Shown: piece after piece, positions 1 through 11,958 of the stretch
Position numbering within the stretch: the stretch's first letter is position 1
Layout: every line of letters begins with the position of its first letter
Assembly (NCBI GenBank): GCA_003339415.1
Contig: PDHQ01000071.1
Location: forward strand, 62,001 to 126,000
Direction of reading: 5' to 3'
Origin: Ophiocordyceps camponoti-saundersi (nom. inval.)
Lineage: Eukaryota; Ascomycota; Sordariomycetes; Hypocreales; Ophiocordycipitaceae
DNA length: 64,000 nt
Program-made: the position numbers and the translations under genes
The notes under the pieces: generated by a model
Databases searched by the model: none
What the model saw: the letters and a program-made list of their open reading frames with translations, nothing else
What the model was told of the DNA's origin: nothing

Positions 1-3000
1 GCGGACATTCGAGATATGCTCGCGGAGGAATTAGGCGTGCTATGCTTCGAGATGGAAGCAGCAGGATTGATGAATAACTTTCCCTGCCTGGTCATCCGTG
101 GCATCTGCGACTATTCGGATTCGAACTGGACCAAGGCATGGCGAGGCTATGCGGCAATGACGGCTGCTGCCTACGCAAAGGAACTGATACAGTTTGTCAG
201 TGCGAGTCAGGTTGAGGCTGAGAAGGGTATTGGCCGGCTGGTCGATGAAGGTCAGTTGTATACCTACCATCTATCTGCGTCCCCTTCACCCTGCCTGTAA
301 CTTTCATTTGCCCCTCTCTCTGCTAAGCTGGCTTGGCGTTTTTTCATAGCTAAAAGATAGGTCCGTTACGAGTTACCAAGTTTCGATGCTGCGGCGGGCA
401 GTAGAGGACGCTCGGGAAGACGAGAAGCGAGCTGGGCTCCTCAAATGGCTATGCAGCGTCGACCCTTCTGGCATGTTTAACGCTGCTCGCAACAGACACA
501 ACAAAGGCACCAACGAGTGGCTGCTAAGGGAAAGTGAAGAGTTCAGGGCATGGAAGACAACTCCCGCCTCGCTTCTTTGGCTCCACGGGAAAGGTCGGTA
601 GTCTTGAGCTTCCATCTTTGCAGACAAGTAACGATCTATAGTCGGCTCTGGCAAGTCAATACTATGTTCGTCCGTGATACAGCATCTCCAGGATATTCAC
701 GGCTCTGACCCTACAACTGCTCTGGCGTACTTCTTCTTTAGCTTCAGCGACATGGGAAAACAGGAGGTAAATGCCATGCTGGCGTCACTCATCAAGCAGT
801 TATGCGTCGCCCGTCCTGATACTCCTCAGTCAGTCGCATGCCTCGGCGAAGACAAGGAAAGAGGCCACCGCCCCGGCACTGACAAGCTCGAGGAAGCTTT
901 CATAGCTACTGCCTGTGGCTTTTCACACGCATACGTTGTCATTGATGGCCTAGATGAATGCCCCCAGCTAAAGGGGGAAAGAGAGAAGCTCTTACACGTC
1001 CTTGATCATATCATGATGAAAGCGCCAGAAAATCTTCACGTCTTTTGCACGAGTCGGCGGGAGCCAGATATAGCCCGGACAATGGACGACATTTTTCGCG
1101 TGCCTGGGCATTCTTTCGCTGAAATCGATCTGACGGCTAAGCGGTACATGCTAGATAGAGACATCGACCTATATGTTCGCTCGACTCTCGCGTCTAACAG
1201 TTGCAGGTCGTGGCCTAGAGATGTCAAGGAAGAAGCAAGAAACACCCTGCTTGAGAAGGCGGACGGCATGTAAGTCTTCAGAGGTGCGGCGTTGGCATGA
1301 TCTAATGGTCGAGGCTCCAAGGTTTCAGTATGTCTCTCATCAGCTCGACGCCCTGAAGAAGCTCTCGAACATTTCCTCCGTCCGCAGAGCTCTTGGCAAT
1401 CTACCCAACGGACTTGACGAAACATACGAGAGGGTACTGCAGAGCACTGAGCCTAGTTTACGACCGCAGATCAAGAGCATGCTGCAGTGGCTTGCATTTT
1501 CGAGAAGGCTTCTCACGGTCGATGAGCTTGCTGAGATCTTCATTCTTCGTCCAGAGAGCGAAGTCGTTCTGGACACCAAAGAGCGACTCTTTGAAGCCGA
1601 TGATGTTCTCAAGTACTTGGCCAGCTTGGTTGTCATTGCCGAGATAAAAAGAGATCCGGCTCATCCTACGGGAAAGGTGACAAGTATCCGTCTGGTGCAC
1701 TTCTCTATCAAGGAGTATCTGTTATCGAGTCGCATCACCGACAGCCCCGTGAAGCAATTCGCGTTCTCTGAAAGCAGCGCCCATCTGCACATTGCACACT
1801 CGTGTATCGCTTATCATCTCTACAGAAGCTCTACTAAGGAGCCGAGCACCTCGTACAAGCTTGCCCGGTACGCGGCTGATTACTGGATGTTTCATTTGGA
1901 GATGACACCTCGCCAACGTTGGCCAGAAAAGACGAGGCTCGAAGCTATACGTGCCCTAGGCGCCGGCAGCCAGAGCTTGTTGAACATGTTTAAGAGAAGC
2001 CCACTTCGTTCTCGCGGAGGCGAGCTACGTCGACCGCTATGTTTGACAGCTTTATGGGGCCGTTGCCGTCTCAGCGAGATGCTCCTGGGCGCAGACGAGT
2101 ACACCACTCAAGAGGACTTGGATTGCGCGCTCGTGAGGGCGGCGATGAAAGGGCATTTCACTGTCGTGCGGCTTCTCCTCGACAGAGGTGCCGACTTTAA
2201 TGCCGCGATACCGGGAATTTACGATCTGTCACCGGAAGAGAGGACAATCGACGCATTCGAGGCGGCGATATGGAGTGGAAACGAAGAGTTGCTAACTCTT
2301 CTGCTCGATCGCGGCGCAGACATTAATGAGGAGCGCGGTAAAGGGGGAACCGCCTTGCAAATAGCCTTGGCCAACAGAAAATCGCACTTGGTCAGATTGC
2401 TCATCAAACGAGGAGCCCGCATTGACGTCTCTAACGAGGCAGGGTCTGTACTGACGTTAGCCATGAGCTTGAATGACCCAACCGAGATCCTCAACTATCT
2501 CCTCGACAATAACGTCGATGTGAATACATGGGACGTAAAGTACGGGACGGCACTGCAGAGAGCCGGTTCAAGTAACAAAAGTGCGAAAATATTCCGTCTG
2601 TTACTGGATCGAGGAGCCGATGTCAATGCTTCTGGAGGTCCAGACGGCTCGGCTCTACAGGCAGCATGTTGCCACTGCGGACTGGAGGAGATGAACCTCC
2701 TTTTGAGCAGAGGAGCTGACATCAACAGCCAAAGCGGATTCCACAGCACGCCGCTGCAAGCCGCATGTTTTAGGACCGAGGGACTCGAGTTTGCAACGAC
2801 TCTACTTCGAAACGGCGCTGACGTCAACATACTTGGCGGACGATGTGGCAGCGCCCTACAAGCAGCGTGTGTTGAGGAGCGTCGCGGATCAGGCAAGGCA
2901 AAGGTGCCCATCGTCCAGCTGCTGCTCAGTAAAGGCGCCGACGTCAACGCCGCGGGGGGGCTCTGTGGCACTGCCTTGCAAATAGCCGCCGAGGGGGGAG

Positions 3001-4142
3001 ACTTTGACTTGGTCAACTTACTGCTCGACTGCGGCGCCAAAGTGGACGCCGAGGTCGAGCCCTTTGGCAGCGCCTTGCAAGCAGCTTGCTGTGGGTCGAA
3101 CCTCGAGAACAAGGCGACAATCGTTGAGCTTCTACTCAGCAAAGGCGCCGACGTCAATGCGGCAGGAGGTCGTCACGGCACTGCTTTGCAGATAGCCGCG
3201 AGCCAGGGCAACGTGGACTTGATCAACTTGCTAATCGATCACGGCGCTCGAGTTGATATTGAGGGCGGGCACTTCGGTGTGGCAATACAGGCAGCTTGCT
3301 GGAGTAAGAATACGGAAGCCGTTCGATTATTGCTTCAGCATGGTGCCAACCTCGACTTGCGAGGGGGCTATTACGGCAGCGCCTGGCATGCTGCCGTTTA
3401 TCCTATGAGCATCGACGATGACCCAAAGAGGCGGAAAAGGTACCGTAAAGCCGGCATAGGATCTCCAGCCTTACTGTGTCTACTGCTCGATCACGACGAC
3501 AAGTTAGACGTCAACGATGCGGGCGGGCTGCGTCACGCTACAGCCCTTCATGCAACGCTTGCCTTCGAATTCCCTTCGGATCATCAGCTCAAAAGACTTC
3601 GCTTCCTGCTTGATCGCGGCGCTGACGTTAACCTCGCGGCTGGCAAGTACGGCTTTCCTTTGCAGGCGGCGTGCGCTGTCGAATACTGGCCCGAGTTCAT
3701 ATACCAAAGTCCGGAAAGAGCCAAGAGCGTCGAATTCCTCCTGGAGAACTGCCCCAGCATCGACGTCAACGCCCGAGGAGGCGTCTTCGGTTCGGCCCTC
3801 CAGGCCGCCGCGTACTCGGGCCAGAGGCGGTCGGCAGAGTTACTGCTGAGCAAGGGCGCCGACAGCAACGCCGACGGCGGCAAGTACGGGAACCCGCTAA
3901 ACGCGGCCGTCATCAGGGGTAATTGGGATATCGTCCGGGTCCTTCTCCGCCATGGGGCAACGCCGGATAGCCATCGGCTGCAAGAGGCTGACGACGAGTG
4001 GCTGGAGAGGGTGTGGGAGGAGGATGGGAGGGGGGCCGTGGAGCGGTATCGCAAGTTTTGGGACGTGCAGAGGGGACGGTACCCTCGGGTTTTTGCAGAT
4101 GATGGTGAGGGCGGTGGGCTGTGTTCCTCTGCTGTTGGATAA
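1..4142 (+). CDS. PNP-NACHT-ankyrin repeat protein (fungal NLR-like/STAND), 5' partial
   Basis: The N-terminus lies outside the window; 1,312 residues are visible. I infer exons 1-257, 361-593, 642-1269 and 1322-4142, which join in frame (donor of intron 1 could be 255 or 258). The first exon is the end of a purine-nucleoside-phosphorylase-like domain ([11 protein letters not shown], then RGICDYSDS). A NACHT NTPase follows: its P-loop reads HGKVGSGKS once the 48-bp intron that cuts it is removed, and Walker B is VVIDGLDEC. About 17 ankyrin repeats run from roughly nt 2110 to 3970, with the consensus [19 protein letters not shown]. By analogy with fungal NLRs it probably senses a non-self or stress cue through the repeats and signals through the N-terminal domain; the ligand is unknown. 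The frame is intact through all four exons, so it looks functional rather than relic. Confidence 0.88.
2850..3278 (+). repeat. Tandem duplication of a two-ankyrin module
   Basis: Segments 2850-3068 and 3069-3278 each encode a pair of ankyrin repeats with the same order: [21 protein letters not shown] then TALQIAA..LV/INLL.. . The two copies resemble each other more than they resemble the other repeats, which suggests recent duplication or gene conversion inside the array. Confidence 0.7.
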
Positions 4143-5393
4143 GCGGTGCTTCTGGCTCGATGTTGGTTGACTTTTACAACGTGGCTCGTTGAAAGTAGTA
4201 GGTTAAGCTTGGTAGTAGACTAGAGGTTGAGTTGAGAGGTGCGGTCCAACCGAGTGGGGGTAGAGAGGCATACGTGAGACGTCGACCTTTGTTGCTGTGC
4301 AGACCGTACTTACCTGTAAACAAAGAGATGTTGAGGCACAGTTTGAGTTGGCCCTGCCAGTTCTACTGCGGGGTTTTCAATTCGTCTATTATATGGAAGT
4401 TTCCGCTGCAGTTTGTTTCCCAACTATGATAGGAATTGCTGAAAGTTCTTAGCAGTAGAAAGACAGCTCAGCCCCCTTTACATCACCTGAGGTGAAGTCG
4501 TTCTGGTTGAACCTACCTGGGTACTAGTTTATAACTAAGAGTTTGAGTTGAACGTTATTTGAACGCTTGTCATGCAAAAGCGGTTTTAAAGAGGCACCTT
4601 GATTCGATTATTACCACCATAATAGCCCTAACTAGAGCTCCTCTTCCAGGTACAGCTCTATTCTCTAGAGACGATTCCGGCCACGTGCTATAGATTGTAC
4701 AGAATTAAGGTGGGAAGCTAGAACGTGGAAAGTTTACGATTAGAACATTCGGAGTGGCAGTGCAGTGGCAGTGGCGTTCGCTGTTGGCAGTAGCGACAGG
4801 CAGTGGCAGTGCGCGACCACGTGCTACACGAGGTGCCCTGCCTCTACTCCGTATCAGGGAAGGGCATCAACGCACTTAATAAGCAAACAACCCGACAGCT
4901 TCTCCGCGAACTTCAAACTGCCTCCTCAGAAAGCAAACGAGTCATAAAAACATACATACATACGTCCATAGACTTATGTATGATGAACTAATGCAAGAGC
5001 CCCTGACATACTTGCCATCTTCGGTCTCAGTGACTGCGTCTGCAGCAAGAGCCGTTGATCATGTGCCGCGTCGCATGGAAGGCGAGCATGGCTTGGGACG
5101 GACTATAAAGATGCCGTCTTGGCATTGACCCCCGATGACACAGACGAGTTGCACAGGGAGGCTTCTAGAGGCTCCACACTTTGATAAACAAGTCTCAGTC
5201 CCATCTACGGATATCCACTTGTTAGTCGTCACCGTCATCCGTCATCTAACAAGGCCGGCCAACATCAGCTTCTTTCATCAGACGTCCAGACATACATACG
5301 ACATACGACGTACGTACGTACTTGTCGCAGCCGGTACTGATAACTCTCTTGTTCTATTCTTTTCATCGCCATCGACTTCGATCAGACGCCATC
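4143..5393. other. Intergenic, no gene seen
   Basis: Only short ORFs without recognisable content. It holds the 3' flank of the NLR-like gene, a GGCAGT-rich stretch (about 4753-4813) and TACG/TACA simple repeats (about 5290-5320) just upstream of the next gene. Confidence 0.6.
4753..4813. repeat. Imperfect GGCAGT/GTGGCA simple repeat
   Basis: GGCAGT units recur with small interruptions (TGCAGTGGCAGTGGCG, GGCAGTAGCGACAGGCAGT). No coding role is seen. Confidence 0.6.
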
Positions 5394-6410
5394 ATGCGAA
5401 TGAACTTGGCGTTCTTGCTCGCGCTATGTCTTGGCGACGCCATCGCTCGCGTTGTCCAGACCAGTGACACTACTGAGACCCAGCTCTTCAGACGCAGAGG
5501 CGGCGGTAGAGTAGGCGGCAGCAGTCGAGGAGGCGGCAGCAGTAGCAGCAGCGGAGGAAGAGGAAGTGGAAGTGGCGGAGGAAGAGGAGCAGGAGGTTCT
5601 TCGTAAGTCAATCGTCATCACATTCCCCTCATCGTCTAATTTCGGGAGGCAACTGTCGTCGTCATCTCGGCATTATTCTTCTGCCCGGCTCCGGAGTGGG
5701 GTTGAAACAACGTCTGGCAAAAGAAGAGAAAGCCCAGTAGTTCGGCGACCGAAGGGGTTGCGGCATCGGGGAGGAAGAGGCGCTCTGTGAGGCCGTGTCG
5801 CTGCCGCCATCAGCTGCTCTCGTGTTTCCTGGTACTGACATGGACCAGCAGAAGCTCAAACACGGCTCCCACTTCCAACATTGGCGGCACTTCTCGCGGA
5901 GGTTCCGGTCCGAAACCAAGCTTTGGCGGTGGCAGATTCTTCGGTGGGGGAGGGCGGGTGCCGTATCGAGCCGGCATCGCAAGTCCTTTGGGAATCGCGC
6001 CCTTCTTCCTCCTCGGCGCCTCTCTCGCCTTCTGGCCTGGTGTCTGGCTTCACGGCGCGCACCTATACCCGTACTCCTACGTGCATCACTACCGCAATGA
6101 GTCTTCCGGCCGCAACGAGACGGCCAAGGTTTTGTGCGGCTGCGACCGGTTTGAGGAGTGCGGCTGCGACGAGAACAACGACAGGGCCTTTTACGACGGC
6201 CTCATCGGCAACGGCAGCTACGATGCTCTCAACAAGAGCGTCATCGACGTAGGTGAATTCAGGGGCCAAAAGACGCTCCTGATCAACGGCACCCTGCCAA
6301 ATGGAACCACAATCGACGGTCCCGACTCGGCCGCATCAAGCTTTGCGGCCGTGACCACAGCCCTCTGGACGGTTGTCGCCACCATTCTCGTGGCCCTGGT
6401 TCTCTTGTGA
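5394..6410 (+). CDS. Secreted, probably GPI-anchored Gly/Ser-rich protein (DUF7732-like)
   Basis: Two exons: 5394-5602 and about 5852-6410 (acceptor 5848 or 5851), giving about 255 residues. The ATG at 5394 was chosen because it opens directly on a signal peptide (MRMNLAFLLALCLGDAIA). A Gly/Ser/Arg-rich linker follows and continues after the intron as GGGRFFGGGGR. The folded part has a hydrophobic stretch (GIAPFFLLGASLAFWPG), a cysteine motif CGCDRFEECGCDEN and several N-glycosylation sites (NES, NET, NGS, NKS, NGT). It ends in a hydrophobic tail typical of a GPI-attachment signal or single membrane anchor. The cysteine motif and layout match the fungal family I know as DUF7732; its function is not known. 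Likely a cell-surface protein. Confidence 0.75.
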
Positions 6411-7093
6411 AGACGGTCCTTGGTCGTCGACCTTGGTGTTTTCTTTTGTTTGTGTCTTGATATGCGGCTTACGATTGACGTTACGGCCATGGACAATACC
6501 CCAGAGGAATGGCGTCAGCGGTTATTCGATGTAATACTTCTTTCATTCAGTATGCGTCAGAGAGGAACAATAAGGGCAGAAAAGGAGAATAGCCAAGCGT
6601 TTCTATTGTTATTGCTATGAATCGTATTCAAGTCTCCAACCTGCTAAGTGAGGGCTTTCCATCCCCCGAGGTTCTCGTAGACTCTTTCTCTCTTTTCATC
6701 TCTTGAAAACCTCTTCAAATCTCGACTTCTGGCATCTCTTTTGCTTCCTTCTATACATCTCATGTCATCTTGGTGATTCCTCTTCGATAGCATCACTCCC
6801 ACAGGCTACAGCATCACTCCTACATCGGTCACGTGTTCACAGCGTCAACTCTCAAGTTAGCAGCGGCGCTGCTGACTCATCGCCTTTGACGCCGCCTGGG
6901 TTGAAACCCTTCCCCCGGATTCCCTTCGTCAACCTTCAACAGCGCAGCGCAGCGACGCTTGCCTCGGCCGCCTACGAAAACCGAGCGCCGCGGCTGTCCG
7001 TCGATCGGAAACGAAGGTCCAAGGAATGCTTCCGCGGGCGCACGCGGACCCATCGAGCGCCGCGCCGTCCCGAGATCCGCCTTACGCCTCATC
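6411..7093. promoter_or_regulatory. Promoter and 5' leader of taf1
   Basis: No separate gene seen. The open frame here lacks an ATG start (it opens on TTG) and overlaps the taf1 start, so I read it as leader. A minimal upstream ORF (ATG near 6761, five codons) and an out-of-frame ATG near 7026 precede the taf1 ATG. Confidence 0.5.
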
Positions 7094-10000
7094 ATGGCCG
7101 AGGCGGAGTTTTCCTCGCTCGACGAAAACGAATGGAAGGCCCAAGATGCCGCTGATGAGCGCGAGATCGCGCGTCTGCTAGAGCAGAGTCAGGAGGGCGC
7201 TAATGGCGGCCTTACCCTCGACGACACGCCCTTTGATCAGACCAACAAGGCCGACGACGCGCAGGATTTCGAGGACATCAGTGACGATGATTTGCCCGAC
7301 GAGGAGGGCCCCAGCGCCGGCAACGCGGCTGAGATGCCTGGCCTTACCGACGACGGTGGTACGAGTAACGATGCGGATGATCTGTTCGGTGAGGGCCCGT
7401 CGTCGCCCATCGATCCAGTTCCTTGCCCGGTGTCGCCTGCACCTCAAGTCCGCGATGACGCCGACGCTCAGCCTGCCGAAGCGAGCCTCAGCTTTGCCAG
7501 CATCAATTTCGACCCTGATCCTCACCTTCATGGTGCCGCCAACCAAGACCCAGACATTCCCTCCGCGGCCGAGACGGTCGAGGATTTGCTCAAGGCCGCC
7601 TGGCCGGCCTTTGGCAAGGGTCACGTCCTCACCTGGAGCCAGCTGCTGCCGCCGAAAAGGGCCGCTTGGAAAGAAAAGAAGCCCGTCAAGAAGCCCAAGC
7701 GCCTCGTCACTAGCAAGCTGACACTCGACATGGCACCAGACAAAGAAAAGCATTTCCGTATTCCCGGAGTAGGCAAGGCTCGAACCGACTCTGCCGAAGG
7801 CCGGGGAACTCTCGCCCTCTGTGGTCGTTCGGGCGAAGACAAAGACGATAATGCCAAGAAAGCAAACCCCGATTTGGAATCGGACTCCGAGACTGTCGAC
7901 GGGTTCACGCTGCGAGATATCGAAATGGTGTGCGAGGACTGGGGCGCGCGTATCGAGGCCGCCGAGGCCGACTTTCTGGCCGCCGAAAGGGACTTGCAAT
8001 CTCACAAGCGGCCTCTCGAGGACGAGCAAGATGACGAGTGGGACGCCGAATTTCTCGACGCCGACGTCGACCCTCAGCCCAGACCCAAGAGACGACAGGT
8101 CGAGTTTGGTCTTCCTGAGATCCCACGGTGGACAGCGCCATCGTTTGACAACTTCGAGGAGGTGACGCGCCTCGGCGCCAATCGCGTCGTGCTGGACCTG
8201 TCGGACCCCCGCCTTCTGATTGAGACGGAGCCGACGAACCCGGCGCCAGCCAAGCGCACGACGCTCGGGCGGGCGGGTCGCGATCTGGCCCAGCGCTTCA
8301 ATCTCTCCAACGACGAGTCGTACGAGCTCCTCAAGGAGAACCACCAGAGCAAAGTGCGGGCGACGTTGGGCAACATCTCAGTCGAGCACAGCATGCCGGC
8401 CATCAAGCTCACCTGGCCCTACTACAAGGTCAAGCTGACGGGCACTACGGACGAGTACCACCGGCCTCGTTTCCGCTACAAGAAGTTTGCCGGCCATTCC
8501 ATTAAGTTTGAGAAGCCGCTGCATCACAAGCGGAAGAACATGAGGGGCAAGGCATACGAGGTGTTTAAGCGGTCGAAAGATCTCTGCCTGTGCGACAACG
8601 CGGCGGCGGTTCTGTTCGAGTACTGCGAGCCCCGGCCTCGAGTGCTGAGCAACTTTGGCATGGGCAACAAGCTCATTCACTACTTTCGCCGAAAGGATCA
8701 AAAGGACGAGGAGCAGCCGCCGCCGCCGCCGAAGCCGGAGCTGGGCGAGCACCGGATGCTACTGCCCGAGGACCGGTCTCCTTTTTCGCTCTTCGGCACC
8801 GTGGACGAGGGGGAGACTGTGCAAACGCTGCATAATGAAATGTTCCGGGCGCCCGTCTTTAGACACGCGCCGAGGGGCACTGACTTTCTCGTCGTCCGTA
8901 GCACGACGGGCGTCGAGGGATCGAGGTGGTTCCTCCACAAGATCGACCACCTGTTCGTCGCCGGACAGACGTTCCCCTCGGTCGAGGTGCCGGGGCCTCA
9001 CAGCAGAAAGGTGACAAACGCATCCAAGAACAGGATGAAGATGCTGGCCTTTCGCCTCATACGGCACAGCACGGGCGACAACTGCCAGCTGTCGGACGTC
9101 ACCAAGCACATTGCCGATTCGACGGATACGCAGAACCGGCAGAAGCTCAAAGAATTCCTGCAGTACGACCGGGACAGCGGCGAAAAGGGCATGTGGCGGC
9201 TGAAGCCCGGGGAGACGCTGCCGGACGAGAACGCCATCCGCACCATGATCAAGCCCGAGGACGTCAGCCTGCTGGACGCCATGCAGTTGGGTATCAAGGA
9301 ACTCGAGGATGCCGGCTATGACCCCCGCAACGCAAACATTGACGACGACCAGGTGGCAGATGTCGATGGCGGAGCCGGTGGTGGCGGTGGTGGCGGCGGC
9401 GGTGGTGGCGGAGGCGGCGGTGGCGGCGGCGGTGACGATGAGGAGATGGACGACGACGGAGGCAGCAAGCTGACCAAGGGCGGCAACAAGAAAGCGGCGG
9501 AGAAGCAAGAAGAGACGCTCGCGGACAAGATGGCGCCGTGGAAGACGACCAAGGCGTTTATCGACGCATGCGCGCAGAAGGCGATGCTTCAGCTGCACGG
9601 CGAGGGCGATCCGACAGGCCACGGGCTCGGCTTCAGCTTCATCCGGACGTCAATGAAGGGCGGGTACATCGAGGCGGTTCAGGGGCCGCTGGCCACCTCG
9701 GCGGACGCGATGGAACGCGAGAAGCGCGCTAACGGCGGGCACGCGTACAACGTCAAGCGGCAGCAGGCCATGTACGAGGAGGGCATCCGGGAGATTTGGG
9801 AGAAGCAGAGGGCGACGTTGTCGGACGCGCAAGAGCACGACGACGCGGACGTGGCGATGACGGAAGACGAGGACGACCGGTTCAACGTCAACGCGGCGGC
9901 GACACCGGCGCAGTTCGACGAGGGCGTCAGCCAGATCAGCGGACTGACGTCGTCGAGCCGGCACCCGAAGCGGGCGATACGGATCACGCGGGAGGTGCAG

Positions 10001-11224
10001 ACGCTGGACGGGTCGACGCAGATGCGGACCGAGGTGGTGCACGATCCGGTCGTCATCTCGCAGTACATGAAGCGGCGGACCGAGGCGGATATGGAGCTCC
10101 GAGAGTACGTTGTGAAAACCCTCAGATCCCCCTTCAAACGCAAGAGTTCAGCCCAGAGTCCGCCTCCGATCTGGAAGCGGCTGCCGACGGGAGTCCGATG
10201 GCTGCTGGAGTGGACGGCGTTTCGCGGACAGGAGACTCCCGGAGGACCGGCGGCTCCCGGATCGGTGGCGGACGGGGTTGGACTGGAGTTTAGACTCCCG
10301 GCTTACGTCTATCTCTCTACAGCATTTACAGCTCCCGTCCTACGGGCAATGCCGACCATGACCGTCTTGCAAACATTAGGTATTTACCCCCTTCCCCCTG
10401 TTTTGGTGGTCTTGTAGCATTTGGGTGTGTGACGAGAGGCAGACTGACACAAGACCGACAGGATCCGAAAGGAACTCGAGCGACTGGAGAAGAACAAGGC
10501 GCGACGGCAAGCTCGAGAACAGCAGAAAGAGTTGCACCACAAGGCAAACGTCGGCGACGCGGGATCACCCGGGCCCAGTAACAATGGAGGCGGCGACAAG
10601 ATCTCTACCGGGACGACGCGAAAGTGTGCCAATTGTGGACAGGTCGGACACATCAAGACAAACAAGAAGTATAGTGTCCCCACCCCCTCGCGCTGCTTTT
10701 GATTTCTGGCGTGCACTGGAAGAGGATCCCGAGGAAGGCGACGGCGGCGGCGGCGAGAGGAGAGTGAAGGGGAAGAAGAGGAAACGGGCCAAGAGGAGTA
10801 AGCTGGCGCGTCTGATGCGAGAAGCGGAGAAGAGCCGGGCGGCGCGGGAAAGGGCGGCGGCTAAGACGGCGGAGAAGGAGGCGCAACGAGCGAGGAGGAC
10901 GCAGGAAGCCGAGGAACGGAAAGAGAGGAGACGAGAAGCGAAGTCGGCGGAGAGAGGGAGAAGAGAGGCGTTGAAAGGGAGAGGTGTTTTTTGAAGGTGG
11001 CCTTGGGGATCAATCATGCAGTGCACGCCAGGGTGTTTTTGCTCTTCGTTTCTTCCGTTCTGTTTAAGAAGACTGCTGGCTAATGTTTGTTTGGTCACAG
11101 GCTATGTCCTCTGCTCAACGGGACGATGAAGACGGAGAACGGCAGCGCGGAACACGGCGGGTTTGGTAACTACAATGCCCGTTCGGGGACGGCGGGATCG
11201 CCGGGGGGTGGAGGGATGAGTTGA
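7094..11224 (+). CDS. taf1: Transcription initiation factor TFIID subunit 1 (TAF1)
   Basis: Exons 7094-10104, 10462-10668 and 11101-11224 join in frame to 1,113 residues. TAF1 is the scaffold of TFIID and contacts TBP and core promoter DNA in the nucleus. The N-terminus is acidic (SLDENEWKAQDAADER). The conserved DUF3591 core spans about residues 385-870, with EHSMPAIKLTWPYYKVKL and RFRYKKFAGHSIKFEKPLHH. A charged Arg/Lys helix follows (KELERLEKNKARRQAREQQ). The C-terminal zinc knuckle KCANCGQVGHIKTNKK is completed by exon 3 (LCPLLNG). No bromodomains are present, as usual in fungi. An uninterrupted glycine run (GGC/GGT codons, 9378-9430) is a lineage-specific insertion. The ATG at 7094 opens the acidic region; earlier in-frame codons give no familiar sequence. 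Introns of 357 and 432 bp are long for this window. Confidence 0.92.
9378..9432 (+). repeat. GGN trinucleotide run encoding polyglycine in TAF1
   Basis: About 18 consecutive glycine codons within taf1 exon 1, in a linker after the DUF3591 core. In-frame and bordered by acidic residues (DDEEMDDDGG). Confidence 0.85.
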
Positions 11225-11899
11225 GAGTTTTGAAGAGAGGAGTGAGTTTTTTTTTCCTCGCGGTTGCTTCTTTTTTTTTCTTTCCGTCGTTGTTTCTGTT
11301 TCTCCTTTTTTGCTTCTGTGTTTTTTTACTCTTCCTCGTTCTTTTAGTAAGGAAGGGGGGTTTTCGAAGATGGTGTTGATGAAAGGGGGGGGGGGGAGGT
11401 TGAGGTTGAGGTTGAGGTGAGTTGAGTTGAGGATGATGGTTGAGGGGGGAAGATTGATGAAGAGAGAGAAATGGAGGGAGAGGTATTTCCCCCCATCCCT
11501 TTTTTCCCTTGTACAGTCAGATTTAACAGCGGAAGCGGACTAGAGATTATACCCTGATTTTTTTTTGGTAGGAAGAGAATTGTGTGATTTTTGGATGAAG
11601 TTTCTTTGTGTTTTTGTTTCTGAGGGGGTAGTTGTGAGAGTGAGTGAGGCAGAGAGTGAGAGAGGGATAGAGAATGAGAGAAAAGGGGGTTGTGAAAGCA
11701 GGTCCCCGTCGGTGAAGAGGGAGAGAAGGGGGTGGAAGGACGGAAGGATGGATGGATGGATAGAGGCGGAAGCTGAACCCGGCTTGCTGCTTCGGTTGAA
11801 GGGTGAGATTGGTAAGTGATGGCAACCCGTTTGCTGTCTGCTGATTGAGATACAGGGAGGGAGGGGAGTTGATGAGTTGACAGCGAGGTAGGTGTCCGG

Positions 11900-11917
11900 A
11901 ACCCTAACCCTACCCTT
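11900..11917. promoter_or_regulatory. Interstitial telomere-box motif (AACCCTAACCCTACCC)
   Basis: Two and a half CCCTAA units, the fungal telomere repeat read on the other strand. It lies 35 bp before a TATA-like box. Telobox motifs are known as binding sites for Myb-type telobox factors in promoters. Confidence 0.5.
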
Positions 11918-11951
11918 GCAAGTGACTACGGATAAGTGGTAGCGGATTGGG

Positions 11952-11958
11952 TATAAAG
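11952..11958 (+). promoter_or_regulatory. TATA-like box (TATAAAG) without an assigned gene
   Basis: Context GGGTATAAAGGGC, followed by a long CT-rich stretch typical of fungal transcription starts. No convincing ORF follows. Confidence 0.4.

Noticed and set aside
5100..5400. Upstream start for the DUF7732-like protein (codons from 5322)
   Set aside because: Adds non-signal-like residues before the signal peptide; the ATG at 5394 directly starts a good signal sequence.
6703..7155. Possible small gene before taf1
   Set aside because: Opens on TTG, overlaps the taf1 start in another frame and resembles 5' leader sequence.
7178..8344. 388-codon minus-strand open frame opposite taf1
   Set aside because: Antisense shadow of a conserved TAF1 exon, no homology, no plausible promoter.
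10425..10994. Lys/Arg/Glu-rich ORF as an independent gene
   Set aside because: Overlaps taf1 exon 2 in another frame and otherwise lies in taf1 intron 2; charged composition follows from purine-rich DNA. Kept only as an observation.
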